From positions 1,977,765-2,041,764 of the forward strand of contig NZ_BEYR01000001.1 of the NCBI RefSeq assembly GCF_002933815.1: a stretch of 64,000 bases of DNA, written 5' to 3'. The notes under the pieces are model-generated. The model searched no databases. It saw nothing but the letters and a program-made list of their open reading frames with translations, and was not told the DNA's origin. Origin of the DNA: Sphingobacterium sp. HMA12 (lineage in GTDB: Bacteria; Bacteroidota; Bacteroidia; Sphingobacteriales; Sphingobacteriaceae). The position numbers and the translations under genes were made by a program. This document shows, one piece after another, positions 47,301 through 55,559 of the stretch (positions are counted from its first letter, which is position 1; each line of letters opens with the position of its first letter).

Positions 47301-47487
47301 CCGAACTTTCCACTTCGGAAGGTGATGCCCCCGGATAGACAGTCTGCACCGTGATCACGTTGATCTCAAATTTAGGGACTAACTCGTACCCCAACTGAGT
47401 ATAGGAAAACAGCCCGCCTAATGTCAGTATTATAAATAATACGATAATTATACTGGGACGTTTTATCGATATTTCGGTAATTTTCAT
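44347..47487 (-). CDS. RND (HAE1/AcrB-type) efflux pump, system 2
   Basis: Proton-driven exporter of 1046 residues and the last gene of the tetR-tolC-mfp-rnd operon. Full RND layout: TM1 11-31, TM4 with the proton-relay pair Asp400-Asp401 (GILVDDAIVVIEN), and the second half with GLVAKNAIMLVDFANHRKEAG containing the relay Lys. The C-terminus has a short acidic tail (DYDHVDVAEH). A hydrophobic drug-like substrate class is inferred from family only. Distinct from system 1 in sequence and in having a local regulator. Confidence 0.95.
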   Translation of the reverse strand: MKITEISIKRPSIIIVLFIILTLGGLFSYTQLGYELVPKFEINVITVQTVYPGASPSEVESSVTKKIEDAISSLESIKKVESTSLEGVSIVMITLNNGADVNFLLTDAQRKINAVVNDLPGDVKTPSLSKFSLDDVAIMSLAVTSNLSEKELYDLLDNKIQPVFARINGVAKVDMIGGEEREIQISVDPKKIEGYGLTIAQVQQTVAASNLDFPTGNVSTRDNRTTIRLAGKVTSIEELRNLPITTPTGAQIYLRDIADVQDGIKEIEKVARLDRQNTILLQVFKQSDANAVAVSEGVKKTIEQVEKDYASNKIKILVANDSSDFTLNAANNVIHDLMIAIALVGFIMLFFLQSLRNAAITMVAIPLSLIATFIGLLLMGYTLNLMSLLGLSLVVGILVDDAIVVIENIHRHMEMGKNKVRAAFDGASEIGFTVTAITLVIVVVFLPIAMSTGLVANILAQFCVTVIISTLLSLLVSFTVVPWLYSRFGKLEHLSKTSFFGRIIHGFESGLTAFTHWVSGLLVWALKSRMNKLATLGLAVGLLIASFMLVVKGYIGSDFFPGIDRKEFFIQLELDKDASLEKTNLLTQKAEAYIKSKPDVKEIITTVGQSSDGMASTTGSRYKSEIHVILDKENFEGNSQVYSATLKRELENKLIGAKIKTVNVGIMGAEQAPLKLTIIGASVEDAQQFAEKAADQLRKIPGAAGVKLTSEAGNPEINVKIDRDKMTSLGLNVSTVGMMMQTAFSGNTDNKYRAGDNEYDINIRYTESGRASIDNVRDLKFINSKGASISLDQFATVSYGSGPTLLERRDKSPAVSIQGQAIGRPMGTVAQEWQAQFEKLPRKPGIVFIWGGNMENQSEGFGTLGIALLASIILVYLVMVALYDSFITPFVVLFSIPLSFIGALLFLALGNQTLNIFTILGIIMLIGLVAKNAIMLVDFANHRKEAGDNTHDALVAANHARLRPILMTTIAMVFGMIPIAIATGDGADMNRGLAIVIIGGLLSSLFLTLVVVPVVYSIFDRFGKKKKTDYEALMVEDYDHVDVAEH

Positions 47488-47552
47488 TAGAATTATTTGT
47501 TTTTAATGGTAATGAAACCACAACTTCATTTGCTACTGGTTTTCAGTAAACA

Positions 47553-48608
47553 TTATTTAATAATTTCAACAGGGCTCTGATCAAACAAATTGATTTGACC
47601 CGAAACAATCACTTGATCACCATTTTGTAGGCCACCCAAGATTTCAATGTAATCGCCAAAATTTCTTCCGGATTTCACATTGGTTTCGATTGCTTTACCA
47701 TTTTTGAGAACGAATATTTTATTGTCGCTCACACTACCGACGAATGCATTACGAGGCACGATCAACGTATTGTTTGCAGCACCCTCGCCAAACATCGCCG
47801 TACCGTACATACCGGCACGCAATTGATTAGATGAGTTATTGACTTCAATTTCTACCGGGAAATTTAAGCTTCCGTCTGATTTAGGCGCGATAAACGTCAC
47901 TTTACCCGTGAATCTTTGATCAGCATAAACACTTGCCGATACATCCACAGATTGACCGATTTTTAAGGTCGCCACATTTTTCTCATCCACATTGACACGT
48001 AATTTTAGTGTACCCACATTCACGATATCAAAAGCGGGAGTTCCAGGACTTACATAAGCACCAGGTTCAATTTTACGTGCATTGACAATTCCCGCTACCG
48101 AGGTTTTGATGGTTACATCTCCTGCGTTTAATTTAGCTGAACGTAAGCTGTTTTTGGCACTTTCCAATTTCAATCTTACTTCATCTACTTTTTGTTGCGT
48201 GACACCACCTGTTGAAAAAGCATTTTCATGACGTTTCATATCCGCTAATGCATTATCATAAGATGCCTGTGCATTTGCGACATTTACATTTAGTTTGTCA
48301 CCTTCTATAATTGCCAATGTCTGACCAACACTCACATGTGCTCCCTCATCCACCAATACACGGACAACACGTCCTGCAGTTTCTGCTCCGACAGTCACTT
48401 CCTGCTTAGGTTCAAACGTCCCGTTAGCGGTGTAACGTAAGTCCATCGAGCTTACTTTGGCTGTATCAATACGGACCGCGATAGCCGCATTTGTTTTGGC
48501 AACTTCTGCTGTTTCGGCTTCATTTTTCTTTTTATTTTTGTTCAGGACAAAAAATATACCTGCCAACCCGGCAGCAATAATCAATAAGGTAATAATTCCG
48601 CGTTTCAT
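47553..48608 (-). CDS. RND efflux periplasmic adaptor, system 2
   Basis: A 351-residue membrane fusion protein: N-terminal anchor (about 5-22), lipoyl half GRVVRVLVDEGAHVSVGQTLAII, short hairpin with GGVTQQKVDEVRLKL, second lipoyl half TSVAGIVNARKIEPGAYVSPG, then beta-barrel domains. It links the system 2 pump to the TolC-like channel encoded 14 bp upstream. The pump begins 65 bp downstream. Confidence 0.93.
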   Translation of the reverse strand: MKRGIITLLIIAAGLAGIFFVLNKNKKKNEAETAEVAKTNAAIAVRIDTAKVSSMDLRYTANGTFEPKQEVTVGAETAGRVVRVLVDEGAHVSVGQTLAIIEGDKLNVNVANAQASYDNALADMKRHENAFSTGGVTQQKVDEVRLKLESAKNSLRSAKLNAGDVTIKTSVAGIVNARKIEPGAYVSPGTPAFDIVNVGTLKLRVNVDEKNVATLKIGQSVDVSASVYADQRFTGKVTFIAPKSDGSLNFPVEIEVNNSSNQLRAGMYGTAMFGEGAANNTLIVPRNAFVGSVSDNKIFVLKNGKAIETNVKSGRNFGDYIEILGGLQNGDQVIVSGQINLFDQSPVEIIK

Positions 48609-48622
48609 ATAGTTGTAGTCAA

Positions 48623-49939
48623 TTATTCTTTAATTAATGATTTTAGTTCACCATTTGCCTTTATAATCTGTACTTCGGCAACCTTATAATTCAATAAGCT
48701 GGTATTTAAATTGTTTTCAGCATCTGCTAAGGCCTTCTCTGCATCCAATAACTCCGTCAATGTCGCAAGACCATTATTAAAATTATTTTGCGTATCACTC
48801 AATACATCCTTGGCAAGTACCACGTTGCGACGGTTGTTATCAATATTCAATAAACTGATCTTAACCTGCGAACGGGCATTCTCTTTTGCCAAATTCAGAC
48901 CGAGCTTAGTGTCCTCCAGATCCACCTCAGCCTGTCTAATCTGGATATCAGCCTGGTTGATTTTTGCTTTAGTAGTCCCCCCTGTAAAAATTGGAACAGA
49001 AAGGTTTAAACCAATGCTCGAAGTTTTAGGCCAATTGAAACTGCTACCGATCGGAAAACCTTTACCAAAACCATTAAAACCGAAATCTCCTCCCAAAGAT
49101 AACTTCGGATAAAGATCTGCGACTTTGGATTTTTTATTGAGTTGATACAATTCAATTTGCTTTTTAGCCAATTGTACCTCGGTGCGATTTTCAACATTAG
49201 CATTTTCAGCCGTAAGGGCCGGATTGAGCTCAAATGTTTCTTTCGACAACTCAATATCCTCTTCAATTGGCTTACCTATTGCAAACTTCAGGGCATTCTC
49301 TTTAATCTGAACTGAATTCAAGGACTGTTGCCGTTGGGCTTCCAGGTTATTTACATTGACAACCAGACGATCCAAATCAATTCGCTTTGCCAACCCGGCA
49401 TTGACCATTCCTTCCGTTACATTCTTAGTTTTTGTTGTACTCTGCAAATTATTCTCAATGGTCTGCAATTTCAGGTGCTCCTGATAAATTTCGTAGTAAG
49501 CGTTTGCTACTTTCTCAATTACCTGCTCATCTGTCAGCTGGGCATTTATTTGATAAAATTCTTTCGTCGTCTTTGCGGCCTTTAACCCTGTAAATATCGA
49601 TTGGTTAAATAACTGTTGATTGAGCGAAACCATCGCTGTGGAATTCCAAGGTTGGCCCATCTTGATTGTTTGCGTCTGCCCACCTGCTTCCAATACCATT
49701 TCTGGAATCAAAACATTATATTTTAGGGATCCGCTCGCCGTAATTTGGGGCAATGCACTACCTCTGACTTCATCGATTTGGTATTGGGCATTTTCAAGAT
49801 CCAATTTAGCTTTTTTAGCTTCCTTTTTGTTCTGCAAAGCAAATTTGATCGCATCACTTAGGCTTAATTGCTGCTGTGCATGACTTTGGAAAACCATCGT
49901 ACCTAATAAAAGGCTGGCTAGTATTCTGATTGTTTTCAT
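48623..49939 (-). CDS. TolC-family outer-membrane efflux channel, system 2
   Basis: Outer-membrane channel of 438 residues with signal peptide (MKTIRILASLLLGTMVFQSHA, cleaved before QQQ) and two OEP repeats (LSLSDAIKFALQNKKEAKKA at the start; LPQITASGSLKYN strand; second repeat from about 230). It is placed directly after the TetR gene (28 bp), so the operon order is regulator, channel, adaptor, pump. Confidence 0.93.
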   Translation of the reverse strand: MKTIRILASLLLGTMVFQSHAQQQLSLSDAIKFALQNKKEAKKAKLDLENAQYQIDEVRGSALPQITASGSLKYNVLIPEMVLEAGGQTQTIKMGQPWNSTAMVSLNQQLFNQSIFTGLKAAKTTKEFYQINAQLTDEQVIEKVANAYYEIYQEHLKLQTIENNLQSTTKTKNVTEGMVNAGLAKRIDLDRLVVNVNNLEAQRQQSLNSVQIKENALKFAIGKPIEEDIELSKETFELNPALTAENANVENRTEVQLAKKQIELYQLNKKSKVADLYPKLSLGGDFGFNGFGKGFPIGSSFNWPKTSSIGLNLSVPIFTGGTTKAKINQADIQIRQAEVDLEDTKLGLNLAKENARSQVKISLLNIDNNRRNVVLAKDVLSDTQNNFNNGLATLTELLDAEKALADAENNLNTSLLNYKVAEVQIIKANGELKSLIKE

Positions 49940-49967
49940 TCCTAATTTATTTGTCCTAATTTTATAT

Positions 49968-50567
49968 CTACTTTTTATTTATACCATTAAAAAACAGCTT
50001 CGTAGCCAATTTTTGTTTCTGTAAGACTTCATCAAAACGATCCTGATTTGGTATCCCGGAAATGATATCGGAAATATTGCACATCAAGGATAAACTCTTC
50101 ATCAGTTCCACATAGATTTCCGCTGTTTCATACAAATGCTCTTCGTTGAGTTCACCCTTCTCTGCACCGACCCTAAATATTTCATAGAGCGCCTTAACAT
50201 CCCGGTTGTGGAGACACTGAAAGAAATCCTGCATCGAAAGCCCTTTTATCCACTCCAGGTTTTCGTTCATGTGCAACATATAATACTTGCGCACAAAAGC
50301 ATCCCTTAACTCCAGGATCTTCATAATCAGCTCGTAGGTTGTGCCTTTATGTATGGCAACCAACTCCTCCTCCTCCTCCCGGTACTCATCGGTCAAACGT
50401 ATAATGACGTCGCGTATAAGCGCATTCTTCTCCGAGTAATAATAATATAAATTCGCCTTGGTGATTTTTATATCCTCTGCAATTTCATTCATTGTTGTCT
50501 TACTAAATCCATAGTGCATAAAGCGTCTTATGGCAGCATCAATGATCTGGTCTTTTCTATCTTCCAT
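49968..50567 (-). CDS. TetR-family repressor of efflux operon 2
   Basis: A 199-residue repressor: N-terminal HTH FSKTTMNEIAEDIKITKANLYYYY (split at about residue 20-43) and an all-helical ligand domain. First gene of the operon, so it probably represses its own transcription and releases on binding a toxic ligand. An inverted repeat between the promoter and the ATG is its candidate operator. Confidence 0.93.
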   Translation of the reverse strand: MEDRKDQIIDAAIRRFMHYGFSKTTMNEIAEDIKITKANLYYYYSEKNALIRDVIIRLTDEYREEEEELVAIHKGTTYELIMKILELRDAFVRKYYMLHMNENLEWIKGLSMQDFFQCLHNRDVKALYEIFRVGAEKGELNEEHLYETAEIYVELMKSLSLMCNISDIISGIPNQDRFDEVLQKQKLATKLFFNGINKK

Positions 50568-50589
50568 TCTTCAAAAAACTCCTTTCTAC

Positions 50590-50609
50590 TTTCTGACTTT
50601 TATCAGAAA
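50590..50609. promoter_or_regulatory. Candidate TetR operator
   Basis: Perfect repeat TTTCTGA-N6-TCAGAAA, 20 bp, lying between the -7 box (50615-50622) and the tetR ATG, just where a repressor would block transcription. Confidence 0.6.
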
Positions 50610-50614
50610 TTGTT

Positions 50615-50644
50615 CAAAAATATAAAAAGTAACATTTCGTACAA
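50615..50644 (-). promoter_or_regulatory. Promoter of efflux operon 2 (tetR first)
   Basis: On the minus strand: TTG at 50642-50644, a 19-bp spacer and TATTTTTG at 50615-50622. The -33 element overlaps a 14-bp palindrome CAAAATATATTTTG (50642-50655), which might be a second protein-binding site. Confidence 0.65.
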
Positions 50645-50689
50645 AATATATTTTGAAATCGATAATAATTTGATATTTAGTTGACAACA

Positions 50690-50720
50690 AAAAAGGCAAA
50701 CTTTAGAAGTTTGCCTTTCC
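50690..50720 (-). terminator. Terminator of the Nudix-regulator gene
   Basis: Stem AAAGGCAAACTT / AAGTTTGCCTTT with loop TAG, 20 bp after the stop on the minus strand. Confidence 0.9.
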
Positions 50721-50739
50721 CTTAATAACTCAGATTTGA

Positions 50740-51411
50740 TTAAAACGCTACAGTATTCTGAAAATGTTTGAGGAATTTTCTTTTGTCCAGTTTATACAGC
50801 CTTGCTGCCCGGTAAGCAACTCCAGTTTGGACTTCATCCAACTCCTTTAGAAAGCCGTAATTCTGCATTTTCTTTCTAAAATTGCGTTTATCCAATGTTT
50901 TATTTAATATTCCCTCATACACCAATTGCAACTGGGTGAGGGTGAATTTTTCAGGTAATAATTCAAAAGCGATGGGTTTATAGGCCAGACGACGCTGCAA
51001 TCTTTCCAGACATAGGTCCAAAATCTGTTTATGGTCAAATGCCAGTTCAGGAACATTTCTCACTGGAAACCATTTTGCCTGTTTCATATAATTTGTAACA
51101 GGCTTTGTTTTTAATTTTGTATTATCAAGTTGGACAAGGGCATAGTAAGCTACAGTCAGAATACGTCCCTTTGGGTGCCGTTTGAGGCCCGCAAAAGAAT
51201 GTAACTGATCCATAAATACATCCTTCAAACCTGTATTTTCATACAAAATTCTTTTTACGGCATCTTCCATCTCTTCGTCATTATCCACAAAAAAGCCTGG
51301 CAATGCCCACCAATCCTTAAAAGGATATTCATTTCTTTCAGCCAAAAGAACTTTTAATTCTCCTTCATGAAAGCCTAATATGACACAGTCTACGGTAAAA
51401 TTACTATACAA
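50740..51411 (-). CDS. Nudix-domain transcriptional regulator (NrtR/AraR-like)
   Basis: A 223-residue protein with an N-terminal Nudix fold (1-140: TVDCVILGFHEGELKVLLAER, WALPGFFVDNDE) and a C-terminal winged helix (about 150-215: LTQLQLVYEGILNKTLDKRN, FRKKMQNYGFLKEL). The Nudix box is degenerate: the catalytic REUxEE segment reads RILYEN, losing one Glu of the metal site. It therefore probably senses a sugar nucleotide or phosphorylated sugar rather than hydrolysing. The start must be TTG (51411); no upstream ATG is in frame. Divergent from pfkA, with a palindrome between them. Confidence 0.85.
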   Translation of the reverse strand: MYSNFTVDCVILGFHEGELKVLLAERNEYPFKDWWALPGFFVDNDEEMEDAVKRILYENTGLKDVFMDQLHSFAGLKRHPKGRILTVAYYALVQLDNTKLKTKPVTNYMKQAKWFPVRNVPELAFDHKQILDLCLERLQRRLAYKPIAFELLPEKFTLTQLQLVYEGILNKTLDKRNFRKKMQNYGFLKELDEVQTGVAYRAARLYKLDKRKFLKHFQNTVAF

Positions 51412-51538
51412 AACTTCTAAATTTATTTATGTGCAATATACTGAGCTAAATTTATCGGCTACTAATCATCGGGTTATCTGTAACAATTATACGCTTCCTA
51501 AACGTGATGCGCAAAAAAATAATGAAAAATTTATTCAA

Positions 51539-51555
51539 AGTGTAGAATATACACT
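51539..51555. promoter_or_regulatory. Candidate operator AGTGTA-N5-TACACT beside pfkA
   Basis: Perfect 6-bp arms around GAATA, about 11 bp upstream of a TATATTCG -7-like box (51566-51573) of pfkA, in the intergenic region shared with the Nudix-type regulator gene. The inner arms recur at 27958-27972. Confidence 0.55.
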
Positions 51556-51593
51556 ATAAAAATCTTATATTCGTAAAACCTAAAATATAGAGT

Positions 51594-52574
51594 GTGATAA
51601 AAGAAATTAAAAAAATAGGCGTATTAACATCTGGCGGTGACGCACCCGGCATGAATGCCTGCATTCGTGCTGTCGTCCGTACAGCGCTACACAAGGGCCT
51701 TCAGGTAACCGGAATTTATCAGGGTTATCAAGGCCTAATTGACGGAAATTTTAAAGAAATGGATACCCGCTCGGTGAGTAACATCATACAGCGCGGTGGT
51801 ACGATATTAAAAACAGCGCGTTGTCTTGAGTTTAAAACAACGGAAGGACGAAAAATCGCATACGATAATTTGAAGGCAGCAGAAATTGATGCTTTGGTAG
51901 TGATCGGTGGTGACGGAACTTTTACTGGTGCGAATTTCTTCTCCAAAGAATTTGAGATTCCGATTGTAGGTATTCCCGGAACAATTGACAACGACCTTTA
52001 CGGATCTGACTATACCATTGGTTATGATACAGCTAATAACACCGTTATTGAGGCCATCGACAAAATCAGAGATACGGCTGCTTCCCATGAGCGCCTTTTC
52101 TTTGTTGAGGTCATGGGCAGAGACTCGGGATGTATCGCATTAAACGCTGGAATTGCCGGTGGTGCAGAAGCCATCTTACTTCCAGAGAAAGAGACGGCTA
52201 TTGATGACTTGATCCGTCACCTGGAAGATGGAGCGATTAAAAAGAAATCCTCATCCATTGTTATTGTGGCCGAAGGTGACCAAAATGGTGGTGCGTACTA
52301 TGTCGCAAAAAAAGTAAAGGAAAAATTTGATCATTACGACACGAAAGTTAGTATATTAGGGCATTTGCAACGTGGTGGATCTCCAACGAGTTTTGACCGC
52401 GTATTAGCCAGTCGATTGGGGTTTGCAGCCGTGAATGAAATTTTAGCAGGCAATACGCGCATCACCGTGGGGCTCCGCGGTAATGAAATCAAGACTACAC
52501 CGATTGAAGAAGCTATCAGCAATAAGGAAATTAAACTTAGCCCCGATCTATTGGAAATGGCTGAGATTTTATAA
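51594..52574 (+). CDS. pfkA: ATP-dependent 6-phosphofructokinase
   Basis: Key glycolytic enzyme (fructose-6-P + ATP to fructose-1,6-bisP). A complete 326-residue bacterial PfkA: KKIGVLTSGGDAPGMNA start, GGDGTFTGA with the Gly that marks ATP use (not PPi), the PGTIDND catalytic loop and EVMGRDSGCIAL. GTG start at 51594, because a stop precedes it in frame. It begins a pfkA-NAGK-like-gapA operon (gaps of 18 and 4 bp). Confidence 0.97.
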   Translation: MIKEIKKIGVLTSGGDAPGMNACIRAVVRTALHKGLQVTGIYQGYQGLIDGNFKEMDTRSVSNIIQRGGTILKTARCLEFKTTEGRKIAYDNLKAAEIDALVVIGGDGTFTGANFFSKEFEIPIVGIPGTIDNDLYGSDYTIGYDTANNTVIEAIDKIRDTAASHERLFFVEVMGRDSGCIALNAGIAGGAEAILLPEKETAIDDLIRHLEDGAIKKKSSSIVIVAEGDQNGGAYYVAKKVKEKFDHYDTKVSILGHLQRGGSPTSFDRVLASRLGFAAVNEILAGNTRITVGLRGNEIKTTPIEEAISNKEIKLSPDLLEMAEIL

Positions 52575-52592
52575 TATAAAGTAAAGCAGACT

Positions 52593-54447
<1,855 letters not shown>

Positions 54448-54471
54448 TAAGATCCACCTAGACAATATTGG

Positions 54472-54507
54472 AGGGCTATTCGGATCGAATAGCCCTTTAT
54501 TTTTTCC
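54472..54507 (+). terminator. Intrinsic terminator after gapA
   Basis: Perfect 11-bp stem AGGGCTATTCG / CGAATAGCCCT, loop GAT, T-rich tail. Confidence 0.93.
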
Positions 54508-54560
54508 ACTTAGGAATCAGCAGGTTGGCGTTTAAACGCAAAAAAAAGCGCTTTTGCCTT

Positions 54561-54589
54561 TTGTATTTCAAATAATCCCTCTATATTTG
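54561..54589 (+). promoter_or_regulatory. Promoter of the tRNA cluster
   Basis: TTG (54561-54563), 18-bp spacer, TATATTTG (54582-54589), exact at the -7 box; tRNA-Phe begins 35 bp downstream. Confidence 0.6.
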
Positions 54590-54623
54590 CAGCATCAATA
54601 AGGCAAACGTCTCCCATTGAAAA

Positions 54624-54699
54624 GGTGCCATAGCTCAGTTGGTAGAGCAAAGGACTGAAAATCCTTGTGTCGCTGGTTCGAATCCAGCTGGCACCACCA
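54624..54699 (+). tRNA. tRNA-Phe (anticodon GAA)
   Basis: Cloverleaf complete: acceptor GGTGCCA/TGGCACC, D-arm GCTCAGTTGGTAGAGC, anticodon arm AAGGA-CTGAAAA-TCCTT with GAA at 34-36, T-arm GCTGGTTCGAATCCAGC and an encoded CCA. The first 5'-half GCCATAGCTCAG is typical. Confidence 0.97.
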
Positions 54700-54748
54700 A
54701 AAAAAGCAGAACGCGATGTTCTGGATTTCTTTGAAAAATAATTCCAAT

Positions 54749-54821
54749 GCGAAAATAGCTCAGTTGGTAGAGCACAACCTTGCCAAGGTTGGGGTCGCGA
54801 GTTCGAATCTCGTTTTTCGCT
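54749..54821 (+). tRNA. tRNA-Gly (anticodon GCC)
   Basis: Acceptor GCGAAAA/TTTTCGC, anticodon arm CAACC-TTGCCAA-GGTTG with GCC, and T-arm GCGAGTTCGAATCTCGT. CCA is not encoded. Confidence 0.96.
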
Positions 54822-54826
54822 CACCT

Positions 54827-54911
54827 GCCTAGGTGGTGGAACTGGTAGACACGCAGGACTTAAAATCCTGTTCCCGTTAAGGGAGTGCGGGTTCGATTCC
54901 CGCCCTAGGTA
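54827..54911 (+). tRNA. tRNA-Leu (anticodon TAA)
   Basis: Acceptor GCCTAGG/CCTAGGT, anticodon arm CAGGA-CTTAAAA-TCCTG with TAA, a long class II variable arm (TTCCCGTTAAGGGAG) and T-arm GCGGGTTCGATTCCCGC. CCA not encoded. A terminator follows. Confidence 0.97.
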
Positions 54912-54947
54912 CAAGAAAGCTCATCAGTCGATGGGCTTTTCTTGTTT
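54912..54947 (+). terminator. Terminator of the tRNA cluster
   Basis: ACAAGAAAGCTCATC pairs with GATGGGCTTTTCTTGT, including two G-T pairs, loop AGTC. Confidence 0.85.
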
Positions 54948-54966
54948 ATAGTGTATATTGCCAGCC

Positions 54967-55309
54967 CTCGTTTTGAAAAAATTAATCGCCAGACTATTTA
55001 AACTTCAGACAGAATTTGGAGCTAAGCTGGATTCGGTCGCGGACATAGGGACATACCTGATGGCTTTCATGGGAATGATAACAACGGTTCCCCAGCTTTC
55101 ATTTATGGTCTTATAAAATAACTGGCTACCTACAGGGCATATTTATCTTTAGCTACTTCGTACTAGGATTTCATGCAATCTATTTTCACCTAATGTTAAT
55201 CGTGAGTTGTCTGGCTTATCTGGAGGAATTAATTCTAGTGATTACCCCACCAAAGCTGCGATTCAATTTGAAGAGCATATTCTTTATCCAACAACAAAAA
55301 AGAGGTTGA
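54967..55309 (+). pseudogene. Decayed CDP-alcohol phosphatidyltransferase (5'-truncated, one frameshift)
   Basis: The first frame reads LIARLFKLQTEFGAKLDSVAD, which fits the second half of the family signature (AR-x8-G-x3-D-x3-D); the first half (D-x2-DG-x2) is missing. The frame stops at TAA 55114. The downstream frame (+1) continues a plausible sequence, KITGYLQGIFIFSYFVLGF, then LEELILVITPPKLRFNLKS, and ends at TGA 55309 as such proteins do. So one frameshift near 55100 and loss of the N-terminus have disabled it. It lies directly behind the tRNA-Leu terminator. Confidence 0.75.
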
Positions 55310-55439
55310 CCATGTATCTGTTTATTGCGAATATAATGCTATTATTTTTGGAATAGGTGCTTTAGTTACACTGTATCTCAATAAGGACAGTCAAGCTGAT
55401 CCTGCCAAAGAGCGTTGGTTAAAACTCGGCGTTTATTAA
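55308..55439 (+). pseudogene. Short open remnant of an unknown membrane protein
   Basis: A third reading frame gives DHVSVYCEYNAIIFGIGALV, then TLYLNKDSQADPAKERWLKL and a stop at 55439. It looks like the C-terminus of a protein with one membrane helix. There is no start, and it lies behind the decayed gene, so it is probably another remnant. Family not recognised. Between 55440 and the end of the GH78 gene nothing else is seen. Confidence 0.35.
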
Positions 55440-55559
55440 CCATTCCCCTAAGCACAATCGTAAATTTATATATCTTATTTCCCTGAGCTCTCCCCCTTTC
55501 TTTGTATCAAGTGCCTATTATATCTGCCAATAGGCAAACTGAAAGCGGATCCAGACCAA

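Noticed and set aside
54510..54914. Open frame of 134 codons on the minus strand over the three tRNA genes
   Set aside because: It is antisense to tRNA-Phe, tRNA-Gly and tRNA-Leu; proteins of this type (GRESNPHSL, SWIRTSDTR) are well-known artefacts of tRNA loci.
54912..55559. Integration site of a mobile element at tRNA-Leu
   Set aside because: No integrase or direct repeat of the tRNA 3' end was seen; only decayed coding remnants.
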